Assembly (NCBI GenBank): GCA_028279405.1
Contig: JANQNU010000036.1
Location: 411,702-475,701, forward strand
Length of the DNA: 64,000 nucleotides
Direction: 5' to 3'
Source of the DNA: Phycisphaerae bacterium
GTDB lineage: Bacteria; Planctomycetota; Phycisphaerae; UBA1845; Fen-1342
Both the position numbers and the translations under genes were made by a program. Of this stretch, positions 60,452 through 64,000 are shown piece after piece. How positions within the stretch are numbered: position 1 is the first letter of the stretch; each line of letters opens with the position of its first letter. The notes under the pieces were generated by a model, which was given only the letters and a program-made list of their open reading frames with translations, did not search any database and was not told the origin of the DNA.

Positions 60452-62065
60452 ATGACGACGATATGGACATTGATGCGCAAGTCGCCTTCCTTGCTACGAG
60501 TGTTGATCGTGACGTTGCTGGTAGCGGCGCTCGGCCACGGCCTGTCGAGCGCTCGACAGCAACCCCCGACCATGGGTTCAGGGACGACGAGCGCGCCGAC
60601 TGACGGCCATCATGGGGACGGGCACCATACGGACGGCCACGGTGATGGCCACGGTGACGGGCACGGCGGCGGTCACTCGGACCCGTTCGCGTGGGTTCTG
60701 CTCGTCGTCTTCCTGATGATCGTGGCGGCGATGTTCGGGCGTTGGCTGGCGGCGTCAGTGAATCAGCCGGCGGTGCTGGGTGAATTGTTGATCGGGATCC
60801 TGATCGGCAACCTGGGCTATTGGTACGGTCCCGAGATCTTCGTGCTGATCATGAATATGGGCAAGGCGGGCCCGATGTTCCGCGAGGTCTGGGAAACCGG
60901 GGTGTCGCTCGACACGGCTGCTCAGCACGCCTTTACGGCCCAGGAGTTGGCTGCCGGCGGCATCGGTAGCGTCATCCTCGAGGCGGCGCATGGCCCGAAC
61001 GCGCCAGTATTGGTGCTGGCCACGACGGCGCTCTATATCTTCTCGAACCTGGGTGTAATCCTGCTGCTGTTCATCGTTGGCCTTGAATCGAGCGTCGAGG
61101 AGATGCTGGCGGTCGGGGCGCGGGCCAGCGCGGTCGCGATTCTGGGGATTGTTGCGCCGTTTCTGCTCGGCTACGGCGCCAGCTATTTTCTGCTTCCGGA
61201 CGAGCCGATCCCCGTCCACCTCTTTCATGCGGCAACATTGTGCGCGACGAGCGTCGGGATCACGGCGCGCGTTTTCAAGGATCTGGGCAAGCTCCATATC
61301 AAAGAGGCCAAGATCATCCTCGGTGCCGCGGTCATTGACGACGTACTGGGACTGATCATCCTCGCGATCGTCATCGGGATTGTCACGACGGGTGGTGCTC
61401 AGCCGATCGAGGTCGCCAAGATCCTCGGAATGTCCGTGTTGTTTCTCGGGATTGTAATTCTCCTTGGCGACAAGATCGTCCGTTTCAAGGTGGACATCTT
61501 CAAGGGCCTGGATCGCTGGAACTACCCGCTGTTGTTCCCATTGGCTCTTTGTTTTCTGTTGGCGTGGCTGGCGAATATGATCCAGCTGGCAACGATTGTT
61601 GGCGCTTTCGCCGCCGGATTGATCATTCGAGCCGAGCACGTCGACCACGACGATCCAGCCAAGCTCGAGTCGACGTTCGCGCCGCTGGAACGACTTTTCG
61701 CGCCAATTTTCTTCGTGTTGGTGGGGATGCAGGTGAACCTCGAGTCGTTCCGCGATCCGACCACGCTCTGGTTGGGACTGGCGTTCGTTGTCGTGGCGAT
61801 CATCGGCAAGGTTGTCGCCGGCATCCCCGTGCGCGGCGCGGCCGACGTAATGACGGTCGGCGTCGGCATGGTGCCGCGTGGCGAGGTTGGCTTGATTTTC
61901 GCACAGATCGGCAAGAGCCTGGGCGTCGTCGACGATCGGCTGTTCTCGGCGATCGTCATCATGGTGATCGTCACGACTTTGATTACGCCGCTGGGCCTGA
62001 AGTGGACCTTGGCGCGGCTCAATCCGGCCACGGCGCCGGCGGACGAATCTGCGCGGGAACGTTGA
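60452..62065 (+). CDS. CPA2/Kef-type cation:proton antiporter with His-rich N-terminal loop
   Basis: The 537-residue protein has about thirteen membrane segments of the monovalent cation:proton antiporter-2 family (ALYIFSNLGVILLLFIVGLE, ATLCATSVGITARVFKD, GAAVIDDVLGLIILAI with the acidic pair, VPRGEVGLIFAQIG). Before it stands a signal-like segment (about 10-35) and an unusual His/Gly/Asp stretch, eight His in residues 53-75, that probably binds Zn2+, Ni2+ or similar ions outside the membrane. No C-terminal TrkA-N domain is present. The ATG at 60452 has GAGG upstream; an earlier TTG keeps the frame. Confidence 0.87.
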   Translation: MTTIWTLMRKSPSLLRVLIVTLLVAALGHGLSSARQQPPTMGSGTTSAPTDGHHGDGHHTDGHGDGHGDGHGGGHSDPFAWVLLVVFLMIVAAMFGRWLAASVNQPAVLGELLIGILIGNLGYWYGPEIFVLIMNMGKAGPMFREVWETGVSLDTAAQHAFTAQELAAGGIGSVILEAAHGPNAPVLVLATTALYIFSNLGVILLLFIVGLESSVEEMLAVGARASAVAILGIVAPFLLGYGASYFLLPDEPIPVHLFHAATLCATSVGITARVFKDLGKLHIKEAKIILGAAVIDDVLGLIILAIVIGIVTTGGAQPIEVAKILGMSVLFLGIVILLGDKIVRFKVDIFKGLDRWNYPLLFPLALCFLLAWLANMIQLATIVGAFAAGLIIRAEHVDHDDPAKLESTFAPLERLFAPIFFVLVGMQVNLESFRDPTTLWLGLAFVVVAIIGKVVAGIPVRGAADVMTVGVGMVPRGEVGLIFAQIGKSLGVVDDRLFSAIVIMVIVTTLITPLGLKWTLARLNPATAPADESARER

Positions 62066-62116
62066 CCATGCGGCGTCAGCGGGGACAATCACCGCTCCGG
62101 GACACGGGAAGGAGCC

Positions 62117-62899
62117 ATGGGTAAGCAGCGCGAAGCACGCGAACAGATGTCGCTCGAGGACGCGATCCCCAAGCTTTCGGGGGCCGAGCGGCTGGCGCGC
62201 CGGTTCATGCAACGGATCGAGGCGCAACGGCCCCTTCCCGATGGAGCACGGTTGGCGGACATCGGCTCGGGCCCTGGGGTCTATCTGACATCCTTTGCCA
62301 AACTGGGCTATCGGGCCGTTGGCGTCGAGCCATGGGCCGGAGCGCGAGAAACCACGCTGGCGCTCGCACAGCATGAGAATGTTTCCGTCGACGTCATCGA
62401 CGGGGTCGGCGAGGCTACGAACCTGCCGTCCGATTCATTCGATGTCGTGATGTGCAACAATGTCCTGGAGCACGTCGATGACCCGGCTGCCTGCTTTCGT
62501 GAGGCATTTCGCGTACTGGTTCCGGGCGGCGTCTACTGGTGGTCGTCGGCGAGTTGTCTGGCCCCGCACCAGGGTGAGATCGACGGCTATCCCTTGTTCG
62601 GCTGGTATCCGCATCGCCTGAAGCTCCGCATCATGGACTATGTCAAGGAGCACAAGCCCCATCTGGTGGGTTATACGACGCGCCCGGCCATCCACTGGTG
62701 GACGCCATGGAAGGCCCGACGAATGCTGCGCGAGGCCGGATTTCAACGTGTCCTGGACCGGTGGGATATCCGGCTGCCCACCGAGGGCGGGCGCGTGCAT
62801 GCGCTCGGACTCCGGGTCGTGCAGCTCGGCGGCCCGTTCAAGCTACTGGCCGACATGTGCTGCGAAGGGTGCGCTTTTCTGGCGTTCAAGCCGGCCTGA
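62117..62899 (+). CDS. Class I SAM-dependent methyltransferase
   Basis: The 260-residue protein has the Rossmann methyltransferase motifs LADIGSGPGVYLTSF (46-60), GVEPW, DVVMCNNVLEHVDDP and VLVPGGVYWW. The end carries a Trp-rich stretch (IHWWTPWKARRMLREAGF) and a Cys pair (MCCEGC). The substrate is unknown. GGAAGGAG lies 2 nt before the ATG. It follows the antiporter by 51 bp. Confidence 0.85.
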   Translation: MGKQREAREQMSLEDAIPKLSGAERLARRFMQRIEAQRPLPDGARLADIGSGPGVYLTSFAKLGYRAVGVEPWAGARETTLALAQHENVSVDVIDGVGEATNLPSDSFDVVMCNNVLEHVDDPAACFREAFRVLVPGGVYWWSSASCLAPHQGEIDGYPLFGWYPHRLKLRIMDYVKEHKPHLVGYTTRPAIHWWTPWKARRMLREAGFQRVLDRWDIRLPTEGGRVHALGLRVVQLGGPFKLLADMCCEGCAFLAFKPA

Positions 62900-62910
62900 C
62901 CACCGGTTGT

Positions 62911-62967
62911 GGGGGCGGGCCGGGCGCGTTGAGCAATTCCCCGTTTTTGTAATTGCAATCCGCCCCC
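62911..62967. terminator. Nested stem-loop after the methyltransferase gene
   Basis: GGGGGCGG (62911-62918) pairs with CCGCCCCC (62960-62967), enclosing a second stem GCAATT/AATTGC (62933-62938 with 62951-62956). It begins 11 nt past the stop. No T-tract follows the outer stem, so it may be a terminator of unusual form or a leader structure of the next gene. Confidence 0.4.
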
Positions 62968-63115
62968 GAATCGCGACTATCCTTAATGGAGCGCCTGCCG
63001 TCGCTTCGCGGCCCAACAGCTCGGTGCGTCGTCGGCGTGAGGGCGCACGAGTGTGGAAACGAAGCAGCCATCGGGACGCGGGTAACGGACCTGCATATTG
63101 TGTTTGAGGCGGATC

Positions 63116-64000
63116 ATGATCCCGGACCCCTTGTCACGGCTCAACGATGTCACGTTGATCGCTCTCCGCTTTACAGGAGACCAGTGGCCACGCGGGCTGC
63201 TCTCCACCAAGGTCATTCCGGACGCGTGGATGGCACTGGTGGAAACAGACGCAGGATATCGGCGGTTCGCTCCTGCCGGGGAGGATCCGCGTCCGGGCGC
63301 CCGTGATACGCTCACGTTCGTTCGCAACCGGTTGATCACCGTGCCGCTCGAGCTCGCGACGGCCCGGTCGGCGGATGGGCACGAGGTCGCGGCCAGTGCC
63401 GAGCTTCTCGTCCGTTGGCCGGCGCGCGACGAGGAGTTGGCAGCGCTGGCGCGCGCGCTCCAGGCGACTAACGAGCTTGCGTTAGACGCTCTGGCGCGGC
63501 AAATCGCGGAGCATGGCGGCAATGGCGCTCTGCGCGATTTCCTACAGGCCCGGGGTGCATCGGAGCTCGTAGACGGGGATCATCGCGAGGCACTGCATGA
63601 GTCATTGCGTGCGGCGCTCAAGGGGGTGCTGTACGAATATGGATCGCTGCTGGACCGGGTTGCGACGCTGCGGGTGACGAGTCGTTCGTTGATCGAGCAG
63701 CGGGCGCGCGAGCGCGACACACAGCGGCAGGTCACGGCCTTGAAAACGCGCCAGATGGTGGAGCAGGCCGCGCTCGAGGCGACTCACCAACGGCTGGACT
63801 CGTTGACCGGCATTCTGGACAAGCTCAACGCCGCTGCGGCGACGAGCGAGGGTGTGGAGTGGCAGGAGCTGCTGCCGGCCCTTTCGCCGGCCGAGCGCGG
63901 CCGACTGCTCGAGAATCTCTGGCGGATCACACCGAATCGTAGGGTCGCGAAGCGAGTCGTGGCGGTGTGCGGGCAGGAGCTCGCCTGGCTCGAGCCGACG
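63116..64000 (+). CDS. SPFH/band-7-like protein, cut by the window end (partial)
   Basis: The frame is open from an ATG at 63116 to the last base (295 codons), so the C-terminus is missing. The first about 130 residues have the strand pattern of an SPFH/band-7 domain (STKVIPDAWMALVETDAGYRR, RLITVPLELATARSADGHEV, AELLVRWPARDEELAALARA). A helical region follows (ELVDGDHREALHESLRAALKG, SLIEQRARERDTQRQVTALK) like the flotillin coiled coil. There is no membrane segment. The similarity is inferred from pattern only. GAGGCGGATC lies directly before the ATG. Confidence 0.6.
   Translation, partial: MIPDPLSRLNDVTLIALRFTGDQWPRGLLSTKVIPDAWMALVETDAGYRRFAPAGEDPRPGARDTLTFVRNRLITVPLELATARSADGHEVAASAELLVRWPARDEELAALARALQATNELALDALARQIAEHGGNGALRDFLQARGASELVDGDHREALHESLRAALKGVLYEYGSLLDRVATLRVTSRSLIEQRARERDTQRQVTALKTRQMVEQAALEATHQRLDSLTGILDKLNAAAATSEGVEWQELLPALSPAERGRLLENLWRITPNRRVAKRVVAVCGQELAWLEPT

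Noticed and set aside
60755..62374. 539-residue minus-strand frame opposite the antiporter
   Set aside because: Antisense shadow rich in Gln, Asp and Arg, complementing membrane-helix codons.

Overview
The window is high-GC, densely coded bacterial chromosome. Several markers point to the Planctomycetota, probably a Phycisphaerae-like lineage: a subtilase ending in paired dockerin-like calcium repeats, an Hc1-type histone H1-like protein, an EF-G with the mitochondrial/spirochaete-planctomycete-delta (spd) signature, an amphi-Trp protein and an MscK-type channel. This placement comes from family knowledge, not a database search. I see no rRNA, tRNA, CRISPR array, transposase or prophage gene. 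The only recombinase looks like the housekeeping XerC/D.

Layout. 1-6526: a gene tail, a small hypothetical gene, a FabG/PhaB-type reductase, a tricorn-like exported protease and a GT-C-type membrane protein. 6841-13504: a TPR protein, a 23-residue membrane microprotein, uvrC (without its HhH tail), an Hc1 histone, a FabZ-like dehydratase, a second UvrC-like protein with the cysteine cluster but a decayed nuclease, and a PP2C-type phosphatase. 13501-20908: a coiled-coil protein, a TlpA-like protein translationally coupled to an exosortase-type CPBP protease, an exported protein paired with an MIT-like/AAA (Vps4/katanin-type) ATPase, a small exported protein and an amphi-Trp protein. 21139-25032: EF-G and an orphan RND adaptor, divergent across a structured 531-bp gap. 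25021-29630: four tandem paralogous membrane proteins plus a fifth, internally deleted copy. 29963-36268: a sialidase-like and DUF115/GT42-like pair, XerC/D and the subtilase. 36269-48837: the MscK-like channel, a phosphodiesterase, a 1996-residue degenerate-kinase/coiled-coil membrane protein beside a polytopic protein, and a J-domain protein. 48873-55007: feoAB, rho, miaA, tdk, btpA. 55197-64000: a LeuA-like synthase, then a tightly packed run of GT-C protein, phosphatase-superfamily lipoprotein, His-rich antiporter, methyltransferase and an SPFH-like protein cut by the window edge.

Genes that seem to work together are feoA-feoB (iron uptake behind AT-rich palindromes), btpA-tdk-miaA (compact operon), the TAATG-coupled CPBP/TlpA-like pair, the exported protein and MIT-AAA pair, the ATGA-coupled sialidase-like/DUF115 pair, and the ATGA-coupled GT-C/phosphatase-lipoprotein pair. 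The best candidates for undescribed biology are the MIT-AAA pair, the tandem paralogue array, the 1996-residue protein and the second UvrC-like protein. A set of genes without Shine-Dalgarno sites but with a -10-like hexamer 8-9 nt before the start codon suggests near-leaderless transcripts.
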